From an uncultured Clostridia bacterium (GTDB lineage: Bacteria; Bacillota; Clostridia; Christensenellales; Aristaeellaceae): a DNA stretch of 64,000 bases. The position numbers and the translations under genes are program-made. This document shows positions 25,308 through 34,260 of the stretch, piece by piece; the stretch's first letter is position 1; the number at the start of each line of letters is the position of its first letter. The DNA lies in NCBI GenBank assembly GCA_934662505.1, contig CAKUKE010000001.1:124001-188000 (forward strand). Reading direction: 5' to 3'. The notes beneath the pieces are model-generated. The model was given only the letters and a program-made list of their open reading frames with translations, was not told the DNA's origin and did not search any database.

Positions 25308-26179
25308 CGGAAGAAAAAAAGAACGGCCTGACCGCAGACGGGCGGCGGCTGGACGTGATGATGGCCGAGGCGGGCATTTCGCGCTCGCAGGCGGCGCGGC
25401 TGATTCGGCTGGGGCAGGTGACGGTGGATGGACGGACGGCGGATAAGCCCTCCCTGCGGCCGGATGCAGGCGCGGAGGTGTGCTGGACGGTGCCCGAAAC
25501 AAAGGAGACGGCGCTGGTCCCCCAGAACCTGCCGCTGGAGGTGCTCTATCAGGACGCGCATCTGGCGGTGGTGGTCAAGCCCGCCGGGATGGTGGTGCAT
25601 CCTGCGGCGGGCAACCCGGACGGTACGCTGGTGAACGCGCTGATGTATCATCTGGATCACCTCTCCGGTATCGGCGGGGAAAAACGTCCGGGCATTGTGC
25701 ACCGGCTGGATAAGGACACCAGCGGGCTGATGCTGGTGGCCAAGGACGATGCGACCCACGCCGCCCTGTCCCGGCAGCTGGCCGACCGACAGATGGAAAA
25801 GCATTACCGCGCCATGGTGCTGGGGCGGATGAAGGAGCCGTCCGGGCGGATCGAGGCGGCCATTGGCCGCAGCCATGACGACCGTAAAAAAATGGCCATT
25901 GATCCGGAGGGACGCATGGCGGTGACCGAATGGACGGTGCTGCGGGAGTGGGGGGATAAGAGCCTGCTGGACGTGCACATTCTGACCGGGCGCACCCACC
26001 AGATCCGGGTGCACATGCGCTCGCTGGGACACCCGGTGCTGGGAGACCCGCTGTACGGCTTCGCCCATATGCCCCCTGCGCCGCGGCTGATGCTCCACGC
26101 CTATTCGCTGCGTTTTACCCACCCTGCGACGGGAGAAACGATGAGCTTCTGCGCGCCCTGTCCCTTCTGCGACGAATAA
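25304..26179 (+). CDS. rluD: RluA/RluD-family 23S rRNA pseudouridine synthase
   Basis: The enzyme converts specific uridines in 23S rRNA to pseudouridine. The 291-residue protein has an N-terminal S4 RNA-binding domain (about 14-60, RRLDVMMAEAGISRSQAARL), the VVVKPAGMVVHP segment and the catalytic motif HRLDKDTSGLMLV with Asp136, then GRTHQIRVHMRSLGHPVLGD. Gene order lspA-rluD with a 4-nt overlap is common in Bacillota. The exact target uridines are inferred from family only. Confidence 0.92.
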   Translation: MTEEKKNGLTADGRRLDVMMAEAGISRSQAARLIRLGQVTVDGRTADKPSLRPDAGAEVCWTVPETKETALVPQNLPLEVLYQDAHLAVVVKPAGMVVHPAAGNPDGTLVNALMYHLDHLSGIGGEKRPGIVHRLDKDTSGLMLVAKDDATHAALSRQLADRQMEKHYRAMVLGRMKEPSGRIEAAIGRSHDDRKKMAIDPEGRMAVTEWTVLREWGDKSLLDVHILTGRTHQIRVHMRSLGHPVLGDPLYGFAHMPPAPRLMLHAYSLRFTHPATGETMSFCAPCPFCDE

Positions 26180-26199
26180 ACGGCAGAAAAATGGACGCG

Positions 26200-26246
26200 G
26201 CGGAGATATAGGGCTGCTTTAAGGCGGAGATATAAGACTGCTTTAA
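26200..26246 (+). repeat. Two tandem 23-nt repeats after rluD
   Basis: GCGGAGATATAGGGCTGCTT and GCGGAGATATAAGACTGCTT (each followed by TAA, or AA after T) form two copies at 26200-26222 and 26224-26246, two differences apart. They sit between the rluD stop and its terminator. Confidence 0.7.
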
Positions 26247-26250
26247 AATG

Positions 26251-26289
26251 AACGCGCCTCCTGGCTGTAAGCCCGGAGGCGCGTTTTTT
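26251..26289 (+). terminator. Rho-independent terminator of the lspA-rluD operon
   Basis: An 11-bp perfect stem (26251-26261 with 26275-26285) with an inner GGC/GCC pairing is followed by TTTTTT. Confidence 0.9.
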
Positions 26290-26317
26290 GATCTGGTATT
26301 TGATTCAATAGTGGAAA

Positions 26318-27115
26318 TCACTTTTTTCCCAGCATGACGTCGCGGATCTCGTCGGTCATTTCGCCGCCGTATTCGTCGATCTGGTAGGCTTCCACATACC
26401 GGGTGCCGGCGGGCACACGGTCGGCGTACTGCGCCGTGTGGGCGGTAAAGCGCCGCAGCATCCGCTGGCGGTGCATGGCTTTCTTATCTTCCAGAGAACC
26501 GGCATTCTCAATGTCTTCCCGGTGATCGATCCAGGGCAGCCATTCCAGATACTGGGAGATGTGCGCCAGTGAGCCCGCGATCTTGATCTCGGTCACGTCC
26601 TCCGAGATGGGCACCACGATGTCCGCCTGGAAGGGCAGAGGCCGGGTGAAGCTGTCTTCCATGGAAAGAATGACGGGTTCATAGCGCAGCGGGGGCACGT
26701 CGGGGCACACCAGCGGCACGCCCGCCATGTAGGAGCAGTCCATCACCAACTGACCCGTGGCCCGGTGATCGGGGTGATAGTCGTTCACCCGGTGGGTGAT
26801 GATGACGTCCGGCTGATAGGTGCGGATGAACCGCAGCAGCTTCATCCGGTTTTCAAGGGACGCTTCCAGCAGACCGTCGGGCAGCCCGAGGCAATAATAG
26901 GGGATGCCGAAAATCTGGGCGGAATGCGCCATTTCCAGCTGACGGCGGGCGGCAATGGCTTCCCGGCTCATGCTCTGGTGGCCTGCGCCGCCGTCCGTCA
27001 CGGACAGAAACGCGGCGTCATGACCGTTGCGCACCACCTGAACGGCCAGACCGCCGCAGCTGACGTCCGGGTCGTCCGGATGGGCGCCGATGATGAGAAA
27101 ACGATACTTTTTCAT
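26318..27115 (-). CDS. PIG-L family deacetylase
   Basis: This 265-residue protein belongs to the LmbE/PIG-L zinc deacetylases, which remove N-acetyl groups from GlcNAc-type sugars. The N-terminal IIGAHPDDPDVSCGG motif carries the zinc-binding His and Asp pair, and NDYHPDHRATGQLV supplies the second histidine motif. No signal peptide is present. The product could act on an amino sugar, as in bacillithiol or mycothiol-type pathways, but its partners there are not visible, so the substrate is open. It is 6 nt downstream of a GNAT gene on the same strand, probably one operon. Confidence 0.85.
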   Translation of the reverse strand: MKKYRFLIIGAHPDDPDVSCGGLAVQVVRNGHDAAFLSVTDGGAGHQSMSREAIAARRQLEMAHSAQIFGIPYYCLGLPDGLLEASLENRMKLLRFIRTYQPDVIITHRVNDYHPDHRATGQLVMDCSYMAGVPLVCPDVPPLRYEPVILSMEDSFTRPLPFQADIVVPISEDVTEIKIAGSLAHISQYLEWLPWIDHREDIENAGSLEDKKAMHRQRMLRRFTAHTAQYADRVPAGTRYVEAYQIDEYGGEMTDEIRDVMLGKK

Positions 27116-27121
27116 AAGGGT

Positions 27122-27610
27122 TCAGCTTCCTTTCTGCTCGTCGGTATCGACGCAGATCATGTTGTGATAGGAATAGGGGATGCTGTCCGGAATGGGCGTG
27201 GCGCCCACGCACTTGGCGTAGAAGGCCTGCGGCCCCGTCCAGCCGATGATGGCGTAGGCGTAGCCCATTTCCTTCATGGAAAGGAGCGCGCGCAGGAGCA
27301 GCGCCTTGCCGATCTGGCGGCCGCGCATATCCGGCCGCACACCGGTAGGTCCAAAGAAATCGGGCATGGTGGTGTCATAGCAGGCAAAGCCGATCACCTG
27401 CTTTTCCTTTACCGCGATCCAGCAGTGCCCCCGCATGATGGCGACCGTGCATTCGCTGACCCAGTTTTCGCTGAAGTGTTCCCGCACAAAATCCAGCACC
27501 CGGTTCAGGTCGGGCGCAATGACCCGGCGGAAGGTGATCCCCTCCTGCCGCAGCTGCTCAAAAAGAGCGGGGTCGTCCGCAACGTTGTACAGCTTGACTA
27601 ACATATCCAT
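27122..27610 (-). CDS. GNAT-family N-acetyltransferase
   Basis: The 162-residue protein has the GNAT acetyl-CoA site: VRPDMRGRQIGKALLLRAL is motif A (Q/RxxGxG/A type), followed by the YAIIGW strand and the FYAKCVGA motif B region. The acetyl acceptor is unknown. GGAGG lies 8 nt before the ATG, and the gene has its own promoter (27646-27674). It shares a transcript with the PIG-L deacetylase, so an acetyl/deacetyl pair acting on related molecules is conceivable but unproven. Confidence 0.85.
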   Translation of the reverse strand: MDMLVKLYNVADDPALFEQLRQEGITFRRVIAPDLNRVLDFVREHFSENWVSECTVAIMRGHCWIAVKEKQVIGFACYDTTMPDFFGPTGVRPDMRGRQIGKALLLRALLSMKEMGYAYAIIGWTGPQAFYAKCVGATPIPDSIPYSYHNMICVDTDEQKGS

Positions 27611-27645
27611 GGCAAAATCCTCCGAACAAGGTCTATTCAGCGCTT

Positions 27646-27674
27646 ATTATACCCGCAAAACGCAGAAAAAGCAA
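27646..27674 (-). promoter_or_regulatory. Sigma-A promoter of the GNAT-PIG-L pair
   Basis: TTGCTT (27674-27669), 17 nt, TATAAT (27651-27646). Confidence 0.65.
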
Positions 27675-27715
27675 TGTTTCCCGGAAGACGAAACGGAAAT
27701 CTGCCCGGCGCACCG

Positions 27716-28338
27716 TCAGTCAAAGCAGGGCGTCCACGCCGGGGAGACGGCGGCGTCAAAGCACATGAGGATCTGCGCCTTCGTGTTTTTTTCCACGGAC
27801 AGCGCCTCGGGCAGCTCGTCTCTGCCGAAATACCGCCGCTCCGTTGTTTCGGAGTTGGGGATAAAGGCGCCGCCCAGCGGCGCGCACAGCAGAAACACCT
27901 TGACAACGCCGTAAGGGTAGGGCGGCGGGTTATGACGGCTCCGATCCTGCACGGCGATCAGCCGTTCCGCACGGACGCACAGCCCCGCTTCTTCCAGCGG
28001 ACGGCGTTTTCACCTACGGACAGGTTCACATCGCACCATCCGCCCGGAAGCGACCAGCGGCCGTCCCGTTCCCGGACAAGCAGGAGCCTGCCTTTGTCAA
28101 ATACGGCGGCGCGGGTGTCCACCTTGGGGGTCTGGTAGCCGGTTTCGTTGCAGAACAGGTCTTTCACCCGGTCAAACGGCAATTCCGTCTGATGGGCGAC
28201 CATTTCTGCGGCGATGTCGCGCAGGCGGGCGTAGCGCTCCAGATCGTAGGGATCGCGGCCATAGGTGAGACCGGCCTGCGCCAGACTCTGGATCTCCATG
28301 ACCCAGTCCAGCCACATGAGCCGCCCGTTTTCGTTCAT
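27716..28338 (-). pseudogene. Nudix hydrolase with N-terminal domain, broken inside the Nudix box
   Basis: Two adjacent minus-strand frames add up to one protein of the Nudix family that has an extra N-terminal domain. The first (28338-27958) has the N-terminal helical domain and SLPGGWCDVNLSVGENAVR. It then leaves frame and stops. The second frame (from about 28010 to 27716) resumes with EEAGLCVRAERLIAVQDR and runs to a normal C-terminus (FGRDELPEAL). The junction is exactly where REVxEEAGL should be, so 7 nt (or 4) seem to be missing and the catalytic REV is gone. GGAGG precedes the ATG. A sequencing or assembly error is the alternative. Confidence 0.75.
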
Positions 28339-28341
28339 GCC

Positions 28342-30129
28342 TTACTCCTCCGCCGACATGAAGCGGTACTGCGCCTCGCACAGCCCGCGGTAGTGCCCGC
28401 CGGGGATCCTGATGAGCTCCTCGTGGGTGCCCCGTTCGGCGATGGTGCCGTCCCGCACCACCATGATGGTGTCGGCATTGCGGATGGTGGACAGGCGATG
28501 GGCAATGACGAAGCTGGTGCGGTTGCACAGCAGCTTTTCCAGCGCCTTCTGAATGAGCATTTCGGTATGGGTGTCAATGGAGGAGGTGGCTTCATCCAGA
28601 ATGAGGATCTTGGGGTCGTTGAGCAGGGCGCGGGCAAAGGAAATGAGCTGCTTTTGTCCGGCGGAGAGGGAGGAACCCCGTTCGTTGACCTCGGTCTGAT
28701 AGCCCCGCGGCATCTGCATGATGAAGTCGTGGGCGCTGACCGTTTTGGCGGCGGCAATGACCTCCTCGTCGGTGGCGTCCAGACGGCCGTAGCGGATGTT
28801 GTCCATGATGGTGCCGGAGAAGATGAAGCTGTCCTGCATCATGACGGACATCTGGGTGCGCAGGGAATGAAGCTGCACGGTCTTGATATCGTGACCGTCG
28901 ATGAGCACCCGGCCGCCCGTGGGGTCGTAGAAGCGGCTGATCAGGTTGACCACCGTGCTTTTTCCCGCGCCGGTGGGGCCTACCAGCGCGATGGTCTTGC
29001 CCGCCGGGATGTCGAAGGACACGTCGTGCAGCACGGTCTTCTCCTGATCGTAGGAGAAGGTGACGTGATCGAAGGAGACCCGTCCCTCAATGGGCGGCAG
29101 CGGCTGAGCGCCTTCCATGTCCTGAATGTCCGACTCCGTGTCCATGATTTCAAAAATGCGCTCCATGGACGCGGCGGCGGAGAGCAGGTCGTTGTAAAAG
29201 TTGGAAAGGGTGTTGAGCGGCTCCCAGAACCGTCCCAGATACCAGATGAGCAGCAGCAGGTTGGCCAGAGACAGCCCCGTATCCATGAACCGTACGCCGA
29301 AAATGTAGACCAGCACCGTGCCGATGGTGCCGGTGATGTCCAGCGCGGGCCAGAACAGGGTGTTGACCGTGATGGCCTTCATCCAGCTCTGCCGGATGTC
29401 GCTGTTGACGCTCCGGAAGGTGTCGGCGTTTTCATCCTCGCGGACAAAGGATTCGGTGACCCGCATGCCGGTGAGGGATTCGTGCAGGTAGCCGTTCATG
29501 GTGCTGTTTTTCATGCGCACCCGCTGCCACCGCAGGCGCATGACCTTTTTCAGCTTGAACACGATGAGCAGCAGCAGGGGAATGATGCACAGGGCGATCA
29601 GGGTCAGCCGCCAGTCTACCACGAACATGATGACCAGCAGAATGACCAGCGTGACGCACTCGATGAGCACGTTGACAAGACCGCTGGTGAACAGGTTGTT
29701 CAGGGCGTTGACGTCGTTGATGACCCGCACCAGCAGCTTGCCTGCCGAACGGGTGTCGAAGAAGGAAAAGGACATGTGCTGGATGTGGGAGAACAGATCC
29801 TCCCGCAGCTGCGCCAGCGCCTGCTTGCCCGCCACGTCCATCCAGCGGATGCGCTGACGGGTGCACAGCGCGCCGATCGCCGCCACTGCCACCATGCCGC
29901 CGATCAGGTAGGGAATGGCGGCGTAGGTGCGGCCTTCTATTTCGCCGATGGCGCGGCTCATCAGATAGGGGCTGGCCAGCGAGCACAGCGCGGCGATGAG
30001 CATGAGCAAAAGGGACAGGAGCACTTTCTTTCTGTAAGGCTTCATGTAGCCCAGCAATCGCAGAAACTGATTTTTGTTAAACGGTCTTTCCAGCGCTTCG
30101 TCGTCCAGCTGGCGAATGATGCGTGCCAC
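28342..30129 (-). CDS. ABC exporter half-transporter (second subunit of a heterodimer)
   Basis: This type IV exporter subunit has six membrane helices (about 30-330) fused to an ATPase domain. It shows Walker A (GPTGAGKST), a degenerate signature LSAGQ, Walker B with the catalytic glutamate (ILILDEATSSID) and the H-loop VIAHRLST. The upstream gene product has a normal signature but lacks that glutamate. That pattern is characteristic of heterodimeric exporters such as BmrCD and TM287/288, which have one competent and one degenerate ATP site. I start at GTG 30129, with GGAGGT 6 nt upstream, rather than the GTG at 30135. The two genes are almost contiguous. The substrate is unknown. Confidence 0.9.
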   Translation of the reverse strand: MARIIRQLDDEALERPFNKNQFLRLLGYMKPYRKKVLLSLLLMLIAALCSLASPYLMSRAIGEIEGRTYAAIPYLIGGMVAVAAIGALCTRQRIRWMDVAGKQALAQLREDLFSHIQHMSFSFFDTRSAGKLLVRVINDVNALNNLFTSGLVNVLIECVTLVILLVIMFVVDWRLTLIALCIIPLLLLIVFKLKKVMRLRWQRVRMKNSTMNGYLHESLTGMRVTESFVREDENADTFRSVNSDIRQSWMKAITVNTLFWPALDITGTIGTVLVYIFGVRFMDTGLSLANLLLLIWYLGRFWEPLNTLSNFYNDLLSAAASMERIFEIMDTESDIQDMEGAQPLPPIEGRVSFDHVTFSYDQEKTVLHDVSFDIPAGKTIALVGPTGAGKSTVVNLISRFYDPTGGRVLIDGHDIKTVQLHSLRTQMSVMMQDSFIFSGTIMDNIRYGRLDATDEEVIAAAKTVSAHDFIMQMPRGYQTEVNERGSSLSAGQKQLISFARALLNDPKILILDEATSSIDTHTEMLIQKALEKLLCNRTSFVIAHRLSTIRNADTIMVVRDGTIAERGTHEELIRIPGGHYRGLCEAQYRFMSAEE

Positions 30130-30131
30130 GG

Positions 30132-31874
30132 TCACACCTCCCCTTCCACTTTCACGGCGGAGGACATCTGGTCGTCCACCATCCGGCGGTAAATACCGCC
30201 CTGCGCGTAAAGCTCCCTGTGGGTGCCCCGTTCGGCGATGGCGCCGTCCTTGAGCACCAGAATGAGGTCGGCGTTCTTCACCGAGGAGATCCGGTGGGCA
30301 ATGATGAAGGTGGTGCGGTTTTTGAGCACCTCCTTGAGCTTTTGCTGAATGAGATATTCCGTTTCCATGTCCACGGCGGAGGTGCTGTCGTCCAGCACCA
30401 GAATGGACGGGTCGATCAGCACCGCGCGGGCGATGGCCACCCGCTGCTTCTGTCCGCCGGAGAGCCCCAGACCCCGCTCGCCTACCACGGTCTCGTAGCC
30501 CTCGGGCATATGGTCGATGAACTCGGTGGCCTGCGCGACGTCAGCGCTTTTCTTCACCCGTTCCATGTCCGCGTCCGGGCAGCCGAAGCGGATATTGTCC
30601 GCCAGCGTGTCCGAAAACAGGAAGGTTTCCTGCGCGACATAGCCGATGTGACGGCGCAGGGGCTTCAGCGCCTGCCTGCGCACGTCAATCCCGTCGATGA
30701 CGATGGAACCGGACTGAATGTCGTAAAAGCGTCCCAGCAGGGTGACCAGCGTGCTTTTGCCCGCGCCCGTGGCGCCCATGACGGCGATGGTCTGCCCGGG
30801 TCTGGCCTCAAAGGTGATGTCCTTGAGCACAGGGTGGTCGCCGTAGGAAAAATTGACGTGATCGAACACCACGTGCCCTTCGAATTTTTCAGGCACGGCG
30901 GCGTTTTCCGGTTCTTTGATGGAGGCGCCCAGATCGACATAGTAGAACAGCTTTTCGGCAGAGGTGATGGCCTGCGCCAGCATGTTGATGATGTTGGACA
31001 ACTGCCGCATGGGGTTGGTCAGCATCCAGATATAGCCGGTCACGCCGACCAGCGTGCCGATGTCCATCAGCCCCCGGACGGTGAGAAAAGCACCGCCCAC
31101 CAGCGCCACGGGGGTGCACAGGGCGCTGAGCAGATCCATGAAGGGCACAAAGTCGCTCCACACCCAGGTGGCCTTCAGGTCGTAGGTCAGCTTTTTGCGG
31201 TTTTCTTCGTTGAACAGCTGTTCCTCGTGCGTTTCCTGCGCGAAGGCTTTTACCACATGCATGCCTGCCAGGTTTTCCTGCGTGCGGGTGTTGAGCACGG
31301 CGTTCTGCTCCCGCATGTCCCGGAACAGGGGACGGATGCGCTTGTTGAACTGCCAGGCGGTAAAGGCGATGACGGGGGTGAAGGCGAGGATCATGAGGGT
31401 GACCTGCCAGGACATGAACAGCATGAACACCAGTGAACCGGCAAAGCACAGCGCGTTGTCAAACACTGTGACAAAGCCGTTGGCGATCAGGTTGCGCACA
31501 CCGTCCAGGTCGCCCGTCATGCGGGACATGATCTCGCCCACCCGGTGCTTGTCGTAAAACTCATAGGGCATTTCTTCCAGATGGGCGTACAGCCCTGTGC
31601 GCAGATCCCAGTTGACATTCTGGGAAATGCGCTCAAACAGGATACAGCGGCCGAACGTCGCCCCGGCCCGCGCCAGCACCAGCGCCAGCAGCATGCCGCA
31701 CAAGGGCATGAGCCACTCCAGATGCCGAGCCTCAATGACGTCGTTGACGACGGCCTGAGTCACATAGGGCGACGCCAGACGGGAAAGGATGACGATGAAC
31801 TGCAGCATAAGCCCCAGCGCCATCTGTCTGCGGTAGGGCTTGACGAGATTGAAGATGCGTCGGCTGGTTCCCAT
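30132..31874 (-). CDS. ABC exporter half-transporter (first subunit of a heterodimer)
   Basis: This 580-residue exporter subunit has six membrane helices and an ATPase domain with Walker A GATGAGKST, a full LSGGQKQR signature and the H-loop IIAHRISS. Walker B reads ILVLDDSTSAVD: the catalytic glutamate is replaced by aspartate. It therefore forms the degenerate ATP site with the LSAGQ signature of the neighbouring subunit. I start at ATG 31874, 7 nt after GGAGGT; the frame's first ATG at 31889 overlaps that ribosome site. The two subunits and the broken Nudix gene follow one promoter at 31928-31955. Confidence 0.9.
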   Translation of the reverse strand: MGTSRRIFNLVKPYRRQMALGLMLQFIVILSRLASPYVTQAVVNDVIEARHLEWLMPLCGMLLALVLARAGATFGRCILFERISQNVNWDLRTGLYAHLEEMPYEFYDKHRVGEIMSRMTGDLDGVRNLIANGFVTVFDNALCFAGSLVFMLFMSWQVTLMILAFTPVIAFTAWQFNKRIRPLFRDMREQNAVLNTRTQENLAGMHVVKAFAQETHEEQLFNEENRKKLTYDLKATWVWSDFVPFMDLLSALCTPVALVGGAFLTVRGLMDIGTLVGVTGYIWMLTNPMRQLSNIINMLAQAITSAEKLFYYVDLGASIKEPENAAVPEKFEGHVVFDHVNFSYGDHPVLKDITFEARPGQTIAVMGATGAGKSTLVTLLGRFYDIQSGSIVIDGIDVRRQALKPLRRHIGYVAQETFLFSDTLADNIRFGCPDADMERVKKSADVAQATEFIDHMPEGYETVVGERGLGLSGGQKQRVAIARAVLIDPSILVLDDSTSAVDMETEYLIQQKLKEVLKNRTTFIIAHRISSVKNADLILVLKDGAIAERGTHRELYAQGGIYRRMVDDQMSSAVKVEGEV

Positions 31875-31927
31875 AGCGGACACCTCCATTCGTGTGGAGC
31901 AAAGTGTGTGTAGATTGCGTCATGAAC

Positions 31928-31955
31928 ATTGTATTTTTTTCGGTCGTAATGTAAA
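31928..31955 (-). promoter_or_regulatory. Promoter of the ABC exporter operon
   Basis: TTTACA (31955-31950), 16 nt, TACAAT (31933-31928). Confidence 0.65.
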
Positions 31956-32005
31956 TAGATAAAATGGCATAAAAATTAGAAAATAGCAACATGAAAAGGA
32001 AGCTT

Positions 32006-32034
32006 TTGACAGCGGTGCCTTTGTGTGATATAAT
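32006..32034 (+). promoter_or_regulatory. Consensus sigma-A promoter of the YhhN gene
   Basis: TTGACA (32006-32011), 17 nt, TATAAT (32029-32034): a perfect consensus. Confidence 0.85.
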
Positions 32035-32069
32035 CTTTATCAAGAAAAAGCAAAAAGAGGGGGGCTGGC

Positions 32070-32711
32070 ATGGTCAATGCCTTTTCCGTCGCTGTCGTGC
32101 TGGTCATGACAGCGGCCTACCTGATATATGAGCACCTGAAGTTTCAAAAACCGAGACGCAGGGCAAGGGAACTGTTCTTCAAGGCGCTGAGCACCGCCGC
32201 CGCCGCCGGGCTGTGTCTGTACGGCTGCGTGGCTCGTCAGGCAGCCGCGCCGGGATGGCTGCTGTTCGTGGGGCTGTGCGTGTGCACGGCGGCGGACGTG
32301 GTGCTGGATCTGCGCTTTGTGTACGGGATGGGGCTGTTTGCGCTGGGACACGGCTGCTATATGGCGGCCTATGTGCTGGCCGCGCCGCCGGACGGGCGGA
32401 GCCTGATCGTGTTTGCGGTGCTGTTTGCCGCCTGCCTGTCTCAGTACGGCCGGCTGAAAAACAAGTATGGCGCTGCGCATAACGTCAAGCCCCGCTACTG
32501 CCTGTACTACGCGACGGTGCTGTGCGTCATGCTGGCGCTGGCCGTCACGCAGAAGGGCATGCTCCTGTGCGGGGCGGCGCTGTTTGTGCTTTCCGATTTC
32601 CTGCTGTCCATCCGCTACATGCGTGCCATTACCGGCAAACCGTATGATTACATCTGTCTGGGCACGTACTATCTGGCGCAGCTGCTCATCGGCGCGTCTG
32701 TCCTTGTGTGA
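32070..32711 (+). CDS. YhhN/TMEM86-family membrane protein
   Basis: This 213-residue protein has about eight membrane helices. The family pattern is visible: KALSTAAAAG near the N-terminus, DVVLDLRFVYGMGLFALGH in the middle and LFVLSDFLLSIR near the C-terminus. Animal TMEM86 members hydrolyse the vinyl-ether bond of lysoplasmalogens. Plasmalogens occur in many anaerobic Clostridia, so a lipid role is reasonable, but bacterial members are poorly characterised. It has a consensus promoter and is divergent from the ABC exporter. Confidence 0.8.
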   Translation: MVNAFSVAVVLVMTAAYLIYEHLKFQKPRRRARELFFKALSTAAAAGLCLYGCVARQAAAPGWLLFVGLCVCTAADVVLDLRFVYGMGLFALGHGCYMAAYVLAAPPDGRSLIVFAVLFAACLSQYGRLKNKYGAAHNVKPRYCLYYATVLCVMLALAVTQKGMLLCGAALFVLSDFLLSIRYMRAITGKPYDYICLGTYYLAQLLIGASVLV

Positions 32712-32810
32712 CGCACACCGTGCGCCGTGCGGGAATGAACAGGAAGACGTCTATATAATAGGAAGCATAAAAGCCATGAAAAGTGCCGCTGTTTTTTGAG
32801 TGTTTTTAGC

Positions 32811-32839
32811 TTGACATTTACAAAAAACGAATATATAAT
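32811..32839 (+). promoter_or_regulatory. Consensus promoter of the T-box-controlled importer operon
   Basis: TTGACA (32811-32816), 17 nt, TATAAT (32834-32839). Confidence 0.85.
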
Positions 32840-32845
32840 CACCCC

Positions 32846-33131
32846 ATCAAAGGCGATGACCGGGAAGAAGTAGGAGCCGCCCGGCGCGTGCCAGAGAGTC
32901 CCCGGCTGGTGAAAGGGGATGACGCGCCTGACTCCGAATACATCCCGCGAGCCGCAGCCTGAACCCCGAAAGCGGGCAAGTAGGGCGCGCCGGAATTCCT
33001 CCGTTACAGGGAAATGGCAATGTTTGTTGCCTGCTGAGGCTGCGCGCTCCACGGGGTGTGCGGCGAAGATGAGGTGGTACCGCGGAACGTTCATTCCGCC
33101 CTCTGCGTGAGATGCGCGGAGGGCGTTTTTT
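32846..33131 (+). ncRNA. T-box leader of the TrpXYZ-type importer, likely leucine-specific
   Basis: The leader has Stem I with an AGTA/GAA kink-turn (32869-32872, 32936-32938), AGAGAG (32893-32898) and the T-box GAGGTGGTACCGCGG (33070-33084). It ends in a terminator (33098-33108 with 33115-33125, then TTTTTT). In the proS and thrS leaders of this window the specifier is the triplet separated by one purine from the lower stem. The same rule here gives CTG (32928-32930), then A, then CTCC paired with GGAG. The T-box TGGT predicts a tRNA with discriminator A73, which fits Leu and not Trp (G73). T-box identity is certain; the codon call is moderate. Confidence 0.9.
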
Positions 33132-33214
33132 GACCCCGCGGCCTGCTCCCTACGGTTCATACCGGCGTATACCGGATGAATATTTATTTACTTTATTCTA
33201 AGGAGGAAGAAACG

Positions 33215-34192
33215 ATGAAAAGGGTCCTTGCGTTGTGTCTTGCGGTCATGATGTGTCTGGGCTGTCTGTGTGCGGCAGCGGAGGAAACTACGTATAAAGT
33301 GGGCGTCATTCAGGTGGTGACTCACGTGGCGCTGGACAGCGCCCGGGACGGTTTTGTGCAGGCGCTCAAGGATAACGGTCTGGAGGAAGGCAAGAACCTG
33401 ACGCTGCGGCTGGAAAACGGCCAGAATGAAGTGACCAACATGTCCACCATTGCGGATCAGTTCGTATCCGACCAGATGGATCTGGTGCTGGCCATCGGCA
33501 CGGGCGCGGCGCAGACCATGGCCGGCAAAACCACGGAGATTCCCATCCTGGGCACCGCCATTACCGACTACGTGGTGGCGCGGCTGGTGGACAGCAACGA
33601 GCAGCCCGGCGGCAATGTGTCCGGCACCACGGACATCAACCCCGTGGCGGAGCAGATTGGCCTGATCAAGCAGTTTGTGCCCGATGCGCAGACGGTGGGC
33701 GTGTTCTACACAGCCTCCGAGGACAACTCCGTTCTGCAGGCGCAGATGGCCAAGGAAGCCATCGAAGCGGCGGGCATGACCTATGTGGAAACCACCATCA
33801 TCAACTCCAACGATGTGCAGCAGGCTGCGCAGGAACTGTGCGGCAAGTGCGACGCCATCTACATCCCCACCGACAACATTCTGGCCTCCTCCATGCCCAT
33901 TGTGTACGGCGTGGCTGTGGAAGCGAAGAAAGTGATCATCTGCGGTGAGTCCGGCATGTGCTCCGGCGGCGGTCTGGCGACGCTGGGCATCAACTACTAT
34001 GATCTGGGCTACCAGACGGGTCTGATGGCGGTCAAGGTGCTGGTGGAGGGCGCGGACGTGTCCGAAATGCCTATCGAAAAGGCGACCAAGTTTGAATACT
34101 ACATCAACGCTACCGTGGCGGAAGAGCTGGGCATCGAAATTCCTGAGGAACTCAAGCCTTTTGCCCACGAAATGGAAACCGCCGGCGAATAA
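33215..34192 (+). CDS. ABC importer substrate-binding protein, TrpX/PF04392 type
   Basis: This 325-residue lipoprotein-like binding protein has a signal peptide (about 1-22, with a Leu/Cys-rich end such as CLGC that could be a lipobox). Its mature domain is of the PF04392 type (YKVGVIQVVTHVALDSARDGF, GIGTGA-like AIGTGAAQTMAG, and YYDLGYQTGLMAVKVL). The family is often annotated as tryptophan-binding TrpX because some members follow Trp T-boxes. Here the T-box reading suggests leucine or a leucine-containing compound, so the name trpX is withheld. AGGAGG precedes the ATG at 33215. It is the first gene after the T-box terminator. Confidence 0.85.
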   Translation: MKRVLALCLAVMMCLGCLCAAAEETTYKVGVIQVVTHVALDSARDGFVQALKDNGLEEGKNLTLRLENGQNEVTNMSTIADQFVSDQMDLVLAIGTGAAQTMAGKTTEIPILGTAITDYVVARLVDSNEQPGGNVSGTTDINPVAEQIGLIKQFVPDAQTVGVFYTASEDNSVLQAQMAKEAIEAAGMTYVETTIINSNDVQQAAQELCGKCDAIYIPTDNILASSMPIVYGVAVEAKKVIICGESGMCSGGGLATLGINYYDLGYQTGLMAVKVLVEGADVSEMPIEKATKFEYYINATVAEELGIEIPEELKPFAHEMETAGE

Positions 34193-34260
34193 GCGGCGCA
34201 TGGAAAGGCGGGGGCGGGTGACCGCCCCCATTTTGACCGTCACGGCTGGGACGGCGAAGA

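Noticed and set aside
32846..33131. Tryptophan T-box
   Set aside because: The T-box reads TGGT, which pairs with discriminator A; tRNA-Trp has G73, and no TGG is at the specifier position.
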